Shown here piece by piece: positions 16,959-26,020 of a DNA stretch of 61,597 bases (its first letter is position 1; each line of letters opens with the position of its first letter). Origin of the DNA: Bradyrhizobium sp. NAS80.1 (lineage in GTDB: Bacteria; Pseudomonadota; Alphaproteobacteria; Rhizobiales; Xanthobacteraceae); the NCBI RefSeq assembly GCF_001908205.1, contig NZ_LGHL01000111.1:1-61597 (forward strand), written 5' to 3'. Under the pieces are notes generated by a model. It searched no databases, had not been told where the DNA came from, and saw only the letters and a program-made list of their open reading frames with translations. The translations under genes were made by a program, and so were the position numbers.

Positions 16959-18405
16959 ATGGCCGCCGAGTCCGGGAAGAAACTGTTCGTCGGCCCGCGC
17001 TTCCGCAGGATCCGGCAGCAATTGGGGCTGTCACAGACCCAGATCGCCGAGGGGCTCGGGATCTCGCCGAGCTACGTCAATCTGATCGAGCGCAACCAGC
17101 GCCCGGTGACGGCGCAGATCCTGCTGCGGCTGGCAGAGACCTACGACCTCGACCTGCGTGACCTCGCGACCGCCGACGAGGACCGTTTCTTCGCCGAGCT
17201 CAACGAGATCTTCTCCGATCCCCTGTTCCGCCAGATCGACGTTCCCAAGCAGGAACTGCGCGACCTCGCCGAGCTCTGTCCCGGCGTCACCCATGCATTG
17301 CAACGGCTCTACGCCGCCTATACCGAGGCGCGCCAGGGCGAGACCCTGGCGGCGGCACAGATGGCCGACCGCGACGTCGGCACGCGCTATGAGGCCAATC
17401 CGGTCGAGCGCGTGCGCGAGCTGATCGAGGCCAACCGGAACTATTTTCCGGAGCTCGAGCAGGCCGCGGAGACACTTCGCGATGAACTGAACGTGCCGGC
17501 CGAAGGGCTTTACGCGGCGCTGGTGGCGAGGCTGCGCGAGAAGCATTCGATCCAGACACGCATCATGCCGGTCGACGTGATGCGAGAGACCCTCAGGCGT
17601 TTCGATCGCCACCGCCGCCAGCTCCTGATCTCCGAGCTGGTCGATCCACCCGGACGCGCGTTCCAGCTCGCCTTCCAGCTCGGCTTAGGCGAATGCGCGC
17701 AGCATCTGGAGACGATCATCGGCCGCGCCGGCCCGCTCGACGACGCGCCGCGGCGGCTGTTCCGCATCACGCTCGGCAACTACTTTGCGGCGGCCGTCAT
17801 GATGCCCTACCCCGCCTTCCTGGCCGCAGCGGAAGCCCTCAATTACGACATCCACGTGCTGGCGCAGCGCTTCAATTCCGGCTTCGAGCAGGTCTGCCAT
17901 CGGCTCACCACCCTGCAGCGGCCGAACGCGCGCGGCATTCCGTTCTTCCTCCTGCGCGTCGACAATGCCGGCAACGTGTCGAAGCGCTTTTCGTCCGGCA
18001 CGTTCCCGTTCTCGAAGTTCGGCGGCACCTGTCCACTGTGGAACGTGCACTCGACCTTCGACACGCCTGATCGCCTCCTGAAGCAGGTGATCGAGCTCCC
18101 CCGACGGCACGCGCTATTTCTCGATCGCGCAGATGGTGCGGCGGCCGGTGGCGCCGCATCCGCTGCCGCAGCCACGCTTTGCCATCGGCCTCGGCTGCGA
18201 GATCCGCCACGCATCGCGCCTCGTCTACGCCGCCGGCATGGACCTGGAGAAGGCCGAGGGAACGCCGATCGGCGTCAACTGCCGTCTCTGCGAGCGCGAA
18301 AACTGCGCCCAGCGCGCCGAGCCACCGATCACGCGCACGCTGATCCTGGACGAGACGACGCGGCGGGTAAGCTCGTTCGCATTCTCGAATGCACGGGAGT
18401 TGTGA
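16959..18405 (+). pseudogene. ScfR/RamB-like XRE-family regulator, frameshifted in the C-terminal domain
   Basis: Short-chain fatty acyl-type regulator next to isocitrate lyase. The N-terminal helix-turn-helix is clear (GPRFRRIRQQLGLSQTQIAEGLGISPSYVNLIERN), followed by the conserved middle domain (LFRITLGNYFAAAVMMPYP and FGGTCPLWNVHSTF). At 18098-18102 there is a run of five C where four would keep the frame. As a result, the first frame leaves the family sequence after VIELP, and DGTRYFSIAQMVRRP continues one frame over to the end at 18405. The frame-restored protein is ~481 aa and includes the Cys motif VNCRLCERENCAQRAE. Strong AGAGGAG site before the ATG. The insertion may be a real mutation or a homopolymer error. 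Confidence 0.85.
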
Positions 18406-18420
18406 GGGGCGGATGCACGT

Positions 18421-18560
18421 CTCGTGTCCCGGACGCGCTGCAACGCGCTTCGCGTTGCTGCGCAGAGCCGGGACCCAGCGAACCACACATGCCGCACCAC
18501 GTGGGCCCCGGCTCTGCAGCGCACCGCCGAAGAGGCGCTGCACTGCGTCCGGGGCACGAG
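18421..18560. repeat. Dispersed palindromic repeat, family E (TCCCGGACGCGC type)
   Basis: Ends CTCGTGTCCCGGACGC (left) and GCGTCCGGGGCACGAG (right) are inverted with one mismatch; inside, GCAGAGCCGGGACCC pairs with GGGCCCCGGCTCTGC-like sequence. It lies just past the regulator gene. Confidence 0.6.
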
Positions 18561-18628
18561 ACTGCCGACTGAGCACACAGTCGCTTCAACGTCGCCATTG
18601 AGAGTGCCGATCGAGTGATGCCTAACGC

Positions 18629-18922
18629 CTACGCCAGCGTATGCACGATCACCGGCCCCGCAGCCGCGCTCGCATGTCCGGCGAGCAGCGATCCCAGATC
18701 CTTCTCGATCCAGGCGATGGCGCGCTTGTTTGCCTCCTCTGCCTGTTCGAACTTGTCGAAGATCGAGATCGCGGTGACGGTATCGTCGCCGGCATAGACC
18801 ACGTAATAAGCGCGAAAACCATCGACATCACTGATGATCGGGACGGCGCCGTCCTTAATGCGGCGCGCCAACTCTTCCGCGCTCCCGCTTTTCGCCTTGG
18901 CCTGACGGATGGCGGCATACAT
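18629..18922 (-). CDS. ABM-like conserved hypothetical protein (97 aa)
   Basis: Short soluble protein starting MYAAIRQAKAKSGSAEELARRI and continuing ISDVDGFRAYYVVYAGDDTVTAISIFDKFEQAEEANKRAIAWIEKDL. The pattern of alternating strand and helix resembles the dimeric alpha/beta barrel of antibiotic-biosynthesis-monooxygenase-like (ABM) proteins, where FRAYYVV and DTVTAISIF would be adjacent strands. A GGAGGA site precedes the ATG. Function unknown. It is isolated: repeats lie on both sides (18421-18560 and 18997-19126). Confidence 0.75.
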   Translation of the reverse strand: MYAAIRQAKAKSGSAEELARRIKDGAVPIISDVDGFRAYYVVYAGDDTVTAISIFDKFEQAEEANKRAIAWIEKDLGSLLAGHASAAAGPVIVHTLA

Positions 18923-18996
18923 GGCATCCTCCTTCCGGGTGTCTGATTGTTCGGGCTTGGTGCCCGCGGATAGAATCTACACCCCAGCGCCCATCC

Positions 18997-19126
18997 CGTC
19001 ATCCTGAGGTGCGAGCCGTGCGATGCGAAGCAGCGCGCGGAGAGCCTCGAAGTACGGAACGGCCCGGATGCAGACGGGCCGTCGTCCTTCGAGGCCTCCG
19101 CTTCGCTCCGGCGCCTCAGGATGACG
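18997..19126. repeat. Dispersed palindromic repeat, family F (CATCCTGAGG type)
   Basis: Ends CGTCATCCTGAGG and CCTCAGGATGACG are inverted. The interior holds GGCCCGGATGCAGACGGGCC, a hairpin-forming segment. Together with the rest of the 368-bp gap (18923-19290) it separates the ABM-like gene from the secreted protein; no gene was seen in the gap. Confidence 0.65.
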
Positions 19127-19290
19127 GTGGTGGAGCATCGGCCTTGGTTAACCCGGGACTAATCCGCCTGCGCGATCTGCAACCAACGGTTAAGCACGCC
19201 GCAACATCGGCGCCTTAGTCTCGCCCCACTCACTTTTCGCAAACAACGCTAGCCTATTCTGCCGCGTCAAGTGACATCAGGGGGTTCATC

Positions 19291-20100
19291 ATGCGCACTG
19301 CGTTGCTGCTGACCGCAACCATTGTCGGCGCGCTTTTCGCCAATCCATCCAATGCCGGGTCGCTCGATACGGCGTCCGCCGACGCAGCGCAGCCGTTGCC
19401 GCCGGGCTTCCAGAGCTACCGCGGCTACATGTACGACCTGTCGGAGAATTCCGACCGCAAGGATGTCGACAAGCTCACCGACAACCTGAAGAGCCAGATC
19501 GACGTCGTCGAAGGTGCGGGCCTCTCGCCGCGCGTGCTGCGCTTCTTCCGCACCGTCCCGATCATCGCAAGCGAGCTGGCCTGCCTCGACGAAGGCGCCG
19601 CGACCGCGTGCTACGGCCGCGTCACCCCGAACGTCGAGCGCCGCGTGCCGCGGACGCTGACGGTGTGGGACCATGACAAGCAGCGCTGGACCAATCCGAA
19701 CGCCGTCGACCTCGCGGTCGATTCGGGGCTCGGCGTGATCATGCTGCGGCCGGACATGATGCGTTACGAAAAAGAGGCGGTGCTGCTGCACGAGCTGCTG
19801 CACGCCTATCACGCGCGGCTGCTGCCGGACGGTTACGCCAACAAGGGCGTGCTCAGCTATTATGTCCTTGCCAAGTCCAAGGACCTCTTGCCCAAAGAGA
19901 CCTATGCGATGAAGAACCACATGGAATTCTTTGCCGTGACCGCCAGCATCTTCCTGGCCGGAAAGAGCGAGTTCCACGATCCCAAGTCGCGCGAAGCGCT
20001 CAAGGAGAAGATGCCGGACTACTACAAATATCTGGTCGGCGTGTTCGGCTTCGACCCCGACCCGGCAGCGACAAGCGGCCCGGTCGCCTCGCTGAAGTGA
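19291..20100 (+). CDS. Secreted putative zinc metalloprotease with HExxH motif
   Basis: 269-aa protein with a clear signal peptide (MRTALLLTATIVGALFANPSNAG). The zinc-binding motif VLLHELLHAYHA carries His167, Glu168 and His171. A second motif, MKNHMEFFAV, places Glu212 about 40 residues later, as in HExxH-plus-Glu (gluzincin-like) enzymes; the arrangement resembles anthrax lethal factor-like domains. It is probably periplasmic or secreted and calls for zinc, but the substrate is unknown. A CAGGGGG ribosome-binding site precedes the ATG. A transcription terminator follows at 20150-20180, so it is probably a single-gene unit. Confidence 0.75.
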   Translation: MRTALLLTATIVGALFANPSNAGSLDTASADAAQPLPPGFQSYRGYMYDLSENSDRKDVDKLTDNLKSQIDVVEGAGLSPRVLRFFRTVPIIASELACLDEGAATACYGRVTPNVERRVPRTLTVWDHDKQRWTNPNAVDLAVDSGLGVIMLRPDMMRYEKEAVLLHELLHAYHARLLPDGYANKGVLSYYVLAKSKDLLPKETYAMKNHMEFFAVTASIFLAGKSEFHDPKSREALKEKMPDYYKYLVGVFGFDPDPAATSGPVASLK

Positions 20101-20149
20101 GGCGGAAACAGCGCACCAAGCGCCAAACCACGTCAACAACTTCGCCAGG

Positions 20150-20180
20150 AGCCGCGCGAGGAGCGCGGCTTTCTTGTTTT
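20150..20180 (+). terminator. Rho-independent terminator after the secreted metalloprotease
   Basis: Stem AGCCGCGC / GCGCGGCT with a 5-base loop, followed by a T-rich tail (TTCTTGTTTT). It starts 50 bases after the stop codon. Confidence 0.75.
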
Positions 20181-20286
20181 GTAGACCGGAAGCTGCGGAT
20201 GACGCACAGCCGGGAATTGCCAAGGCGGGGCCTGATCTGCATAGTCCCGCCCGCATCGATACTGTTTTCGAAGAGGATAGAAGAAC

Positions 20287-20640
20287 ATGGCGGACGCCGA
20301 CCTGGATGTCGTGATCCGGCAACTGGCCAGACAGCTGCATACGGGCCTGATGACCCGCGCCAAGGAGCGGCGGGATCGCTTCAACGGCCTTGCGGCCAAG
20401 GCCAAGGGCAAGGAGACCGGCGACCGCTTCAAGATGATGGCCAAGGCCACCATGGAGCAGGCCACCGCCGCCGCCAAGCGCCTGCAGATGTCCGCCGACA
20501 ACGTCGCCGACAGCTACGCCCGCTCGATGCGCATCGCCGTCAGCACGCCCGTCGCGGCAAAGCCTGAAAAGAAGGCGAAGGAAAAGCCAGTGAAGAAGGC
20601 GGCCAAGGCGAAGAAGGCGAAAGCCAAGAAAGCGAAGTAA
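20287..20640 (+). CDS. Lys/Ala-rich basic protein (histone H1-like tail)
   Basis: 117-residue protein: a helical N-terminal domain of about 80 residues (LDVVIRQLARQLHTGLMTRAKERRDRFNGLAAKAKGKETGDRF) and a disordered C-terminal tail, EKKAKEKPVKKAAKAKKAKAKKAK. The tail is typical of histone H1-like or AlgP-like bacterial proteins that bind DNA. No other function is known to me. A GAGGA site precedes the ATG. The very basic tail (about 15 Lys in the last 30 residues) is the feature that stands out. Confidence 0.6.
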   Translation: MADADLDVVIRQLARQLHTGLMTRAKERRDRFNGLAAKAKGKETGDRFKMMAKATMEQATAAAKRLQMSADNVADSYARSMRIAVSTPVAAKPEKKAKEKPVKKAAKAKKAKAKKAK

Positions 20641-20656
20641 CTCCGCGGGGGGGCTC

Positions 20657-21289
20657 TCACCGCCGCGGCGCGGAGAACTCGGCGCTCACGAGTTCGGCGA
20701 GTTTCGCACGTGCTGCCTCATGGGTCCGGCCGTCCTTGCCGGCCGGCAGCGCCAGCGCGGCTTCGAAATCGGCGCGCGCGTCGTCGGCCTGGCCGCGGGC
20801 GAGGAATGCCTGGCCGCGGTCGAGGCGGGCCTGTGCATCCGACGGATCGAGGCGGATCGCGGTGTTGTAGCTCAGGATGGCGCGATCGAGATCGCCCGTG
20901 GCGGCCAGTGCGAGACCACGCTGGTGATAGGGCGCCGCGAGCCTGGGATCATGCGCGATGGCTTGGTCATAGTCTTCGATGGCGAGCTCGAGGTCGCCGT
21001 TCAGCAGGCGCGCCTGCGCCCGGTCGCGATAGAGCGCGGCGCGGTTGGGATTGAGGTGGATCGCCTCGTCGAAATCCGCGATCGCCCGCTGCCAGTCGCC
21101 GTGGCGCAGCGCGATCCGGCCACGCCCTTCATAGGCAAAAGCGATCAGCGAGCCACGCAGCGGCGAGAAGCCGATCACGGCCGAACAGATGTCGGGCTCG
21201 TCCTCGTCTCCGCAATTGACGACCGTGTGCGTGGACAGGCCGATGAGCACGCCCAGGACGATCAGAAATGGTACGGCAGCTCTGGTCAT
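20657..21289 (-). CDS. Membrane-anchored TPR-repeat protein
   Basis: 210-residue protein with an N-terminal signal or anchor helix (VPFLIVLGVLIGLSTHTV) and a Cys-containing segment (VVNCGDEDEPDICSAVIG), followed by about four tetratricopeptide repeats: the visible units are DWQRAIADFDEAIHLNP, DLELAIEDYDQAIAHDP, DLDRAILSYNTAIRLDP and QADDARADFEAALAL. The TPR set suggests protein-protein interaction in the periplasm; no partner can be identified. The ATG at 21289 is preferred, because the longer frame starts at a TTG at 21334. Confidence 0.8.
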   Translation of the reverse strand: MTRAAVPFLIVLGVLIGLSTHTVVNCGDEDEPDICSAVIGFSPLRGSLIAFAYEGRGRIALRHGDWQRAIADFDEAIHLNPNRAALYRDRAQARLLNGDLELAIEDYDQAIAHDPRLAAPYHQRGLALAATGDLDRAILSYNTAIRLDPSDAQARLDRGQAFLARGQADDARADFEAALALPAGKDGRTHEAARAKLAELVSAEFSAPRR

Positions 21290-21439
21290 CTTCGACGGTG
21301 ACCGGCGACGGGCCGGCCACAGATCCCCTTTCAAAGGATTGATCTCGCCGAGGTGTTAACACCGGCCGGGACGGTGCTGTGTGCGCCAGGTCACAAAGCA
21401 GGACGCAATTTCCAGCAGGGCAGAACAGCCGGTTCCACG

Positions 21440-22396
21440 TCAGCCCCAGGGACCCCGCGAAGGCCCTCGTGACGGGCCTCGCGAAGACGAGCTGCCCCAC
21501 GGGCCTTGCGGCGGATAGTTCTCGTTGGCGCCGACCGACGGCGCGGCACGCGCGCCGAGCTCGGATGCGAGGTGCTGAAGCGCAGCGATCCGGTTCTGCG
21601 TCGACGGATGCGTGGCGAAGAGGTTGTCCACGCCGTGGCCCGACAGCGGATTGATGATGAACATGTGCGCGGTCGCTGGATTTCGCTCCGCCTCATAGTT
21701 CGGGACCTGATGTGCGGCGCCCTCGATCTTCATGAGCGCCGAGGCCAGCCACATCGGCTGGCCGACGATGCGCCCGCCGAGATCGTCCGCGGCATATTCG
21801 CGCGTGCGGCTGATCGCCATCTGCACCAGCATGGCGGCGAGCGGGGCGAGGATCATCAACAGGATCGAGCCGACGATTCCCGGCCCGCTGTTGTTGCGAT
21901 GGCCACCGAAGAACATGCCGAACTGCGCCAGCATGGAGATCGCGCCGGCGACGGTCGCGGTGATCGTCATCAGCAGCGTGTCGTGATGCTTAATATGCGC
22001 GAGCTCGTGCGCGATCACGCCGGCCAGCTCCTCGCGGCTGAGCTGGCGCATCAGGCCAGTGGTGACGGCGACCGCGGCGTTCTCGGGGTTGCGCCCGGTT
22101 GCGAACGCGTTGGGCTGCGGCTGGTCCATCAGGAACACGCGCGGCATCGGCAGGCCAGCGCGCCCTGCAAGCTCCGCGACGAGCCCGACCAGCTCCGGCG
22201 CAGTCGAACGGTCGACCTCATGGGCGCCGTACATCGAGAGCACCATGCGGTCGGAGTTCCAGTAGGTGAAGAGATTGGTCGCGGCGGCAATGACGAGCGC
22301 GATCATGGCGCCTGAGGCGCCGCCGATCAGATAGCCGACGCCCATGAACAGGGCGGTGAGGCCTGCAAGCAGCATTGCGGTACGAAGATAGTTCAT
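21440..22396 (-). CDS. htpX: HtpX-family membrane zinc protease
   Basis: Inner-membrane metalloprotease for quality control of membrane proteins, 318 aa. Zinc motif VIAHELAHIKHHDT (His130, Glu131, His134), with a Glu in SRTREYAADDLGG as the third ligand. Two N-terminal membrane helices (TAMLLAGLTALFMGVGYL and GAMIALVIAAATNLF) and two after the motif (VAGAISMLAQFGMFF; LLMILAPLAAMLV) match HtpX. The C-terminus is a low-complexity tail, SSSSRGPSRGPSRGPWG. The ATG at 22396 gives the usual N-terminus MNYLRTAMLLAGLT. Confidence 0.93.
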   Translation of the reverse strand: MNYLRTAMLLAGLTALFMGVGYLIGGASGAMIALVIAAATNLFTYWNSDRMVLSMYGAHEVDRSTAPELVGLVAELAGRAGLPMPRVFLMDQPQPNAFATGRNPENAAVAVTTGLMRQLSREELAGVIAHELAHIKHHDTLLMTITATVAGAISMLAQFGMFFGGHRNNSGPGIVGSILLMILAPLAAMLVQMAISRTREYAADDLGGRIVGQPMWLASALMKIEGAAHQVPNYEAERNPATAHMFIINPLSGHGVDNLFATHPSTQNRIAALQHLASELGARAAPSVGANENYPPQGPWGSSSSRGPSRGPSRGPWG

Positions 22397-22580
22397 GACC
22401 GTCTCCCAAGGCGGCCGCGGGCGCTGAAGGCGTTGCAGGCCGGCAAACATGAGGTAGGGATGCCCCCGGCCCGGGCGCAAGATTTCAAGGTGCGTCGCGC
22501 AGCCGCGGCACTGGTTTGAGCTCGATCATTCCATTAAACTTCGTCAAGAATCCGAACGTCTTCCCCCCTCCGGAAACCTC

Positions 22581-23882
22581 ATGCTCCAGACCCGATTTGC
22601 GATCGCGGCCATCACCCTCCTCGCATGCTCCGCCACCGCCTCCGCGCAAGTGCTTCCGCCGCCCGTCAGACCCGCGGCGCCCAGGGCCACCGCTGCGTCG
22701 CCGCGAGCAGCGTCGTGCCATAACGGAGCAAGCTTCGATCGCTTCCTGGCTGACGTGAAACAACAGGCGATTGCCGCCGGCGTATCGCAGCACACGATCG
22801 CGGAGGCCTCGCCCTACCTCGTCTACGACCAGGGCATCGTCAACCGCGACCGCGGCCAGCGCGTGTTCGGCCAGCTCTTCACCGAATTCGCCGGCCGCAT
22901 GGCTGCGCCCTACCGCATGCAGAACGGCCAGCAGCACATCAAGAAACACGCCGCGGCGTTCGCACGCGCCGAAAAGGAATACGGCGTGCCGCCGGCGGTG
23001 ATCGCCGCGTTCTGGGGACTGGAGAGCGACTTCGGCGCCAACATGGGCAATCTGCCGACGCTGAAATCGCTGGTGTCGCTGGCTTATGACTGCCGTCGCT
23101 CCGAGATGTTCGTGAACGAGACCATCGCCGCGCTGAAGATCATTGACCGAGGCGATCTCACGCCCGACGAGATGATCGGCTCCTGGGCCGGCGAGCTAGG
23201 GCAGACCCAGTTCCTGCCCGTGCACTACGTCAACTACGCCGTCGATTATGACGGCGACGGACGGCGCGATCTGTTGCGCAGCGAGCCCGACGTCATCGGC
23301 TCCACCGCGAACTACATCGCCAACGGCTTGAAGTGGCGGCGCGGCGAGCCGTGGCTTGAGGAGATCAAGGTGCCGCAAAACCTGCCGTGGGATCAGACCG
23401 ATCTCACGGTGCAGCAGCCGCGCTCGAAATGGGCGCAGTTAGGGGTCACCTATCCCGACGGCCGGCCGCTGCCGAACGACAATCTCGCTGCCTCCGTGCT
23501 GCTGCCAATGGGACGCAACGGACCGGCCTTCATGGCCTATCCGAATTTTGCGGCCTACACCGAGTGGAACAACTCGCTGATCTATTCGACCACGGCGGGC
23601 TATCTCGCTTCGCGCATCGCGGGCGCGGCCCCGATGCGCAAGCCGTCCACGCCGGTCGCGCAACTGCCGTCCAATGAACTGAAGCAATTGCAGCAGCTCC
23701 TGGTCCGTGCCGGCTTTAACGTCGGCAAGGTCGATGGCGTGTTGGGACAGCAGAGCCGTGCTGCCGTGAAGGCGATGCAGATCAAATACGGCCTGCCCGC
23801 GGATTCCTGGCCCACCGCCGAGCTGCTCGCCCGCATGCGCGGGGGCACGGCGCAGGCACAGCCCCAGGCGACGATCCGTTAG
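22581..23882 (+). CDS. MltB-family lytic murein transglycosylase with peptidoglycan-binding domain
   Basis: 433-aa secreted transglycosylase: signal peptide (residues 1-22), SLT_2 domain with catalytic Glu148 in FWGLESDFGANMGN and the conserved GSWAGELGQTQFLPVHY, and a C-terminal PG_binding_1 domain (ELKQLQQLLVRAGFNVGKVDGVLGQQSRAAVKAMQIKYGLP). Membrane-bound MltB is a lipoprotein; this one lacks a lipobox and should be soluble in the periplasm. It is divergent from htpX with 184 bp between starts, where nothing else was seen. Likely part of cell-wall turnover together with the SLT enzyme at 2625. Confidence 0.93.
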   Translation: MLQTRFAIAAITLLACSATASAQVLPPPVRPAAPRATAASPRAASCHNGASFDRFLADVKQQAIAAGVSQHTIAEASPYLVYDQGIVNRDRGQRVFGQLFTEFAGRMAAPYRMQNGQQHIKKHAAAFARAEKEYGVPPAVIAAFWGLESDFGANMGNLPTLKSLVSLAYDCRRSEMFVNETIAALKIIDRGDLTPDEMIGSWAGELGQTQFLPVHYVNYAVDYDGDGRRDLLRSEPDVIGSTANYIANGLKWRRGEPWLEEIKVPQNLPWDQTDLTVQQPRSKWAQLGVTYPDGRPLPNDNLAASVLLPMGRNGPAFMAYPNFAAYTEWNNSLIYSTTAGYLASRIAGAAPMRKPSTPVAQLPSNELKQLQQLLVRAGFNVGKVDGVLGQQSRAAVKAMQIKYGLPADSWPTAELLARMRGGTAQAQPQATIR

Positions 23883-23989
23883 AATTTTTGGCCTGCGCGG
23901 GCCTTTCCGGCGATTGTATTTTGCCATGCCGCTCCCATGTCTGGAACTCAGGTTTTTCCTGAGATTCCCACCATTGAAGCGAGCATCAA

Positions 23990-24493
23990 ATGTCCTTCTA
24001 CGACGCCGTCGTCCCCGCGTACTTGCAAATGCTGAACAGCCTGACCGGCCTGCTCACGAAAGCCGAGGCGCATTGCACGGCCAAAAAGGTCGACCCGAGC
24101 GTTCTGCTCGGCTCCCGCCTCTTCCCGGACATGCTGCCGCTGTCGAAGCAGATCCAGCTCGTCAGCGATTTCGCCGCCAAGGGCTGCGCGCGGCTGACGC
24201 ATAGCGAAGTGCCTTCCACCCCGGATACAGAAACCAACTTCGCGGAATTGAAGCAGCGGCTGGCGAAGACCATCGACTACGTGAAGTCGTTCAAGCCCGA
24301 GCAGTTCGAGGGCGCCGAGACCAAGGACGTCACCTTCCCGGCCGGCCCCGACCAATCCTTCACCCTGAAGGGCCAGCAGTTCCTGAGCGCGTTCTCGCTG
24401 CCGAACTTCTATTTCCACGCCGCGACCGCCCACGGCATCTTGCGCCACAACGGCGTCGAGATCGGCAAGCGTGACTTCCTCGGCACGAACTGA
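23990..24493 (+). CDS. DUF1993 family protein
   Basis: 167-residue protein starting MSFYDAVVPAYLQMLNSLTGLLTKAEAHC and containing LFPDMLPLSKQIQLVSDFAAKG and the C-terminal PNFYFHAATAHGILRHNGVEIGKRDFLG, which together match DUF1993. The fold is a DinB-like four-helix bundle with His residues in FYFHAATAHGILRH that could bind a metal. Function unknown. It stands alone between the transglycosylase and the ene-reductase, all on the plus strand. Confidence 0.87.
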   Translation: MSFYDAVVPAYLQMLNSLTGLLTKAEAHCTAKKVDPSVLLGSRLFPDMLPLSKQIQLVSDFAAKGCARLTHSEVPSTPDTETNFAELKQRLAKTIDYVKSFKPEQFEGAETKDVTFPAGPDQSFTLKGQQFLSAFSLPNFYFHAATAHGILRHNGVEIGKRDFLGTN

Positions 24494-24672
24494 CTTGTCA
24501 ATTCGCACGGCTGCGGCAGCGGAAACCCACTGCCGCAGCCGAAAATGCGAATGAAATCTGCTCCCCAGGCCGTGCCGCGCAGCGCGCCTGCACTTTCCGT
24601 ATGGCTCCTCCCTTGCGCTGGTTGTGGCGATGCACAAGTGTTGCTGACCTTTCACCGCCTGGAAGCATTCCC

Positions 24673-25773
24673 ATGAGCCGTCCGACCAAATTGTTTGAGA
24701 CCTACAAGCTTGGCCCGATCACGCTGGCCAACCGCCTGGTGATGGCGCCGCTGACGCGCAACCGCGCGGCGCCCGGCTCGTTCGTGCCGAGCCCGCTCGC
24801 CACCGACTATTACGGCCAGCGCGCTTCCGCGGGCCTCCTCGTGACCGAAGCAAGCCAGGTCTCGCAGCAGGGCCAGGGCTACCAGGACACGCCCGGCATC
24901 TATTCCAGGGACCAGGTCGCCGGCTGGCGCAAGGTCACCGATCGCGTGCATGAGCGCGGCGGAAAGATCTACATCCAGCTCTGGCATGTCGGCCGGATCT
25001 CACATGTCGCGCTCCAGGCGAATGGCGCAGCCCCGGTGGCCCCGAGTGCGATCCGCGCCAAGGGCAAGACTTTCGTCAACGGCACCTTCGCCGACGTCTC
25101 CGAGCCCCGCGCGCTCGAGCTCTCTGAGATTCCCGGGATTATCGACGACTTCAAGCGCGCCACGAAGAATGCGCTGGAAGCCGGATTCGACGGCGTCGAG
25201 ATCCACGGCGCCAACGGCTATCTGCTCGACCAGTTCGCCAGGGATGGCGCCAACAAGCGCACCGATGCGTATGGCGGCTCCGTCGAGAACCGCGCGCGGC
25301 TGATGCTCGAGGTCTCCAAGGCCGTTGCCGCCGAGGCCGGCGCCGACCGTACCGGCATCCGCATCTCGCCGGTGACACCGGCCAACGACCTCTCCGACTC
25401 CAATCCGCAACCGCTGTTCGACCACATCGTCGACGGCCTCAGCGCGCTCAAGCTGGTCTATCTCCACGTCGTCGAAGGCGCCACGGGCGGCCCGCGCGAC
25501 ATCGCCCCGTTCGACTATGCGAGCCTGCGCAAGCGTTTCTCCGGCACCTACATCGCCAACAACGGCTACGATGTCGATCTGGCGAACAAGGTGCTGGACG
25601 CAGGCGCGGCCGACCTCATCGCCTTCGGCAAGCCGTTCATCTCCAACCCCGACCTCGTCGAGCGGCTGAAGAAGGGCGCGGCGCTGAACGAGTGGGACAA
25701 GAGCACGTTCTACGGCGGCGGCGCGAAGGGGTATACGGATTATCCGACGCTGGCGGCTGAGCCGGCGGAGTAA
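24673..25773 (+). CDS. Old Yellow Enzyme-type alkene reductase
   Basis: 366-aa FMN-dependent NAD(P)H:flavin oxidoreductase of the NemA/OYE family that reduces activated C=C bonds, nitrate esters or nitro compounds. The N-terminal KLFETYKLGPITLANRLVMAPLTRNRA and the active-site IYIQLWHVGRISH are typical, as are EIHGANGYLLDQFARDGANKRTDAYGGSVENR (His-x2-Asn pair that binds the substrate carbonyl) and FGKPFISNPDLV (FMN phosphate). The ATG at 24673 was chosen because the family begins there. A family-B repeat follows the stop. Confidence 0.95.
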   Translation: MSRPTKLFETYKLGPITLANRLVMAPLTRNRAAPGSFVPSPLATDYYGQRASAGLLVTEASQVSQQGQGYQDTPGIYSRDQVAGWRKVTDRVHERGGKIYIQLWHVGRISHVALQANGAAPVAPSAIRAKGKTFVNGTFADVSEPRALELSEIPGIIDDFKRATKNALEAGFDGVEIHGANGYLLDQFARDGANKRTDAYGGSVENRARLMLEVSKAVAAEAGADRTGIRISPVTPANDLSDSNPQPLFDHIVDGLSALKLVYLHVVEGATGGPRDIAPFDYASLRKRFSGTYIANNGYDVDLANKVLDAGAADLIAFGKPFISNPDLVERLKKGAALNEWDKSTFYGGGAKGYTDYPTLAAEPAE

Positions 25774-25799
25774 GGGAGTATCCATCCACACAATGGCTG

Positions 25800-25918
25800 T
25801 CATGCCCCGCGAAGGCGGGGCATCCAGTACGCTGCGGCCTCTCGGTTCAATTACAACCGCCTCTGGAATACTGGATTGCCCGCCCCAGTGCGCAATCGCG
25901 CACAAGGCGGGCAATGAC
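25800..25918. repeat. Dispersed palindromic repeat, family B (CATGCCCCGC type)
   Basis: Starts TCATGCCCCGCGAAGGCGGG and ends GGCGGGCAATGAC; internally CATCCAGTACGC is opposite AATACTGGATTG. A second copy lies at 56819-56972. Confidence 0.8.
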
Positions 25919-25960
25919 ACCGAATGTGTGAGGCGCACTCGCACCACGCACCACAAGCGC

Positions 25961-25993
25961 AAAAGAAAAAGGCCGGGATCGCTCCCGGCCTTT
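25961..25993 (-). terminator. Rho-independent terminator of the glycerol operon
   Basis: Stem AAAGGCCGGGA / TCCCGGCCTTT with a TCGC loop. Read on the minus strand, it is followed by TTTTTCTTTT, and it lies 28 bp after the glpV stop codon. Confidence 0.88.
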
Positions 25994-26020
25994 CGTGTTT
26001 GATGACGCTTTGCGCGCCGC

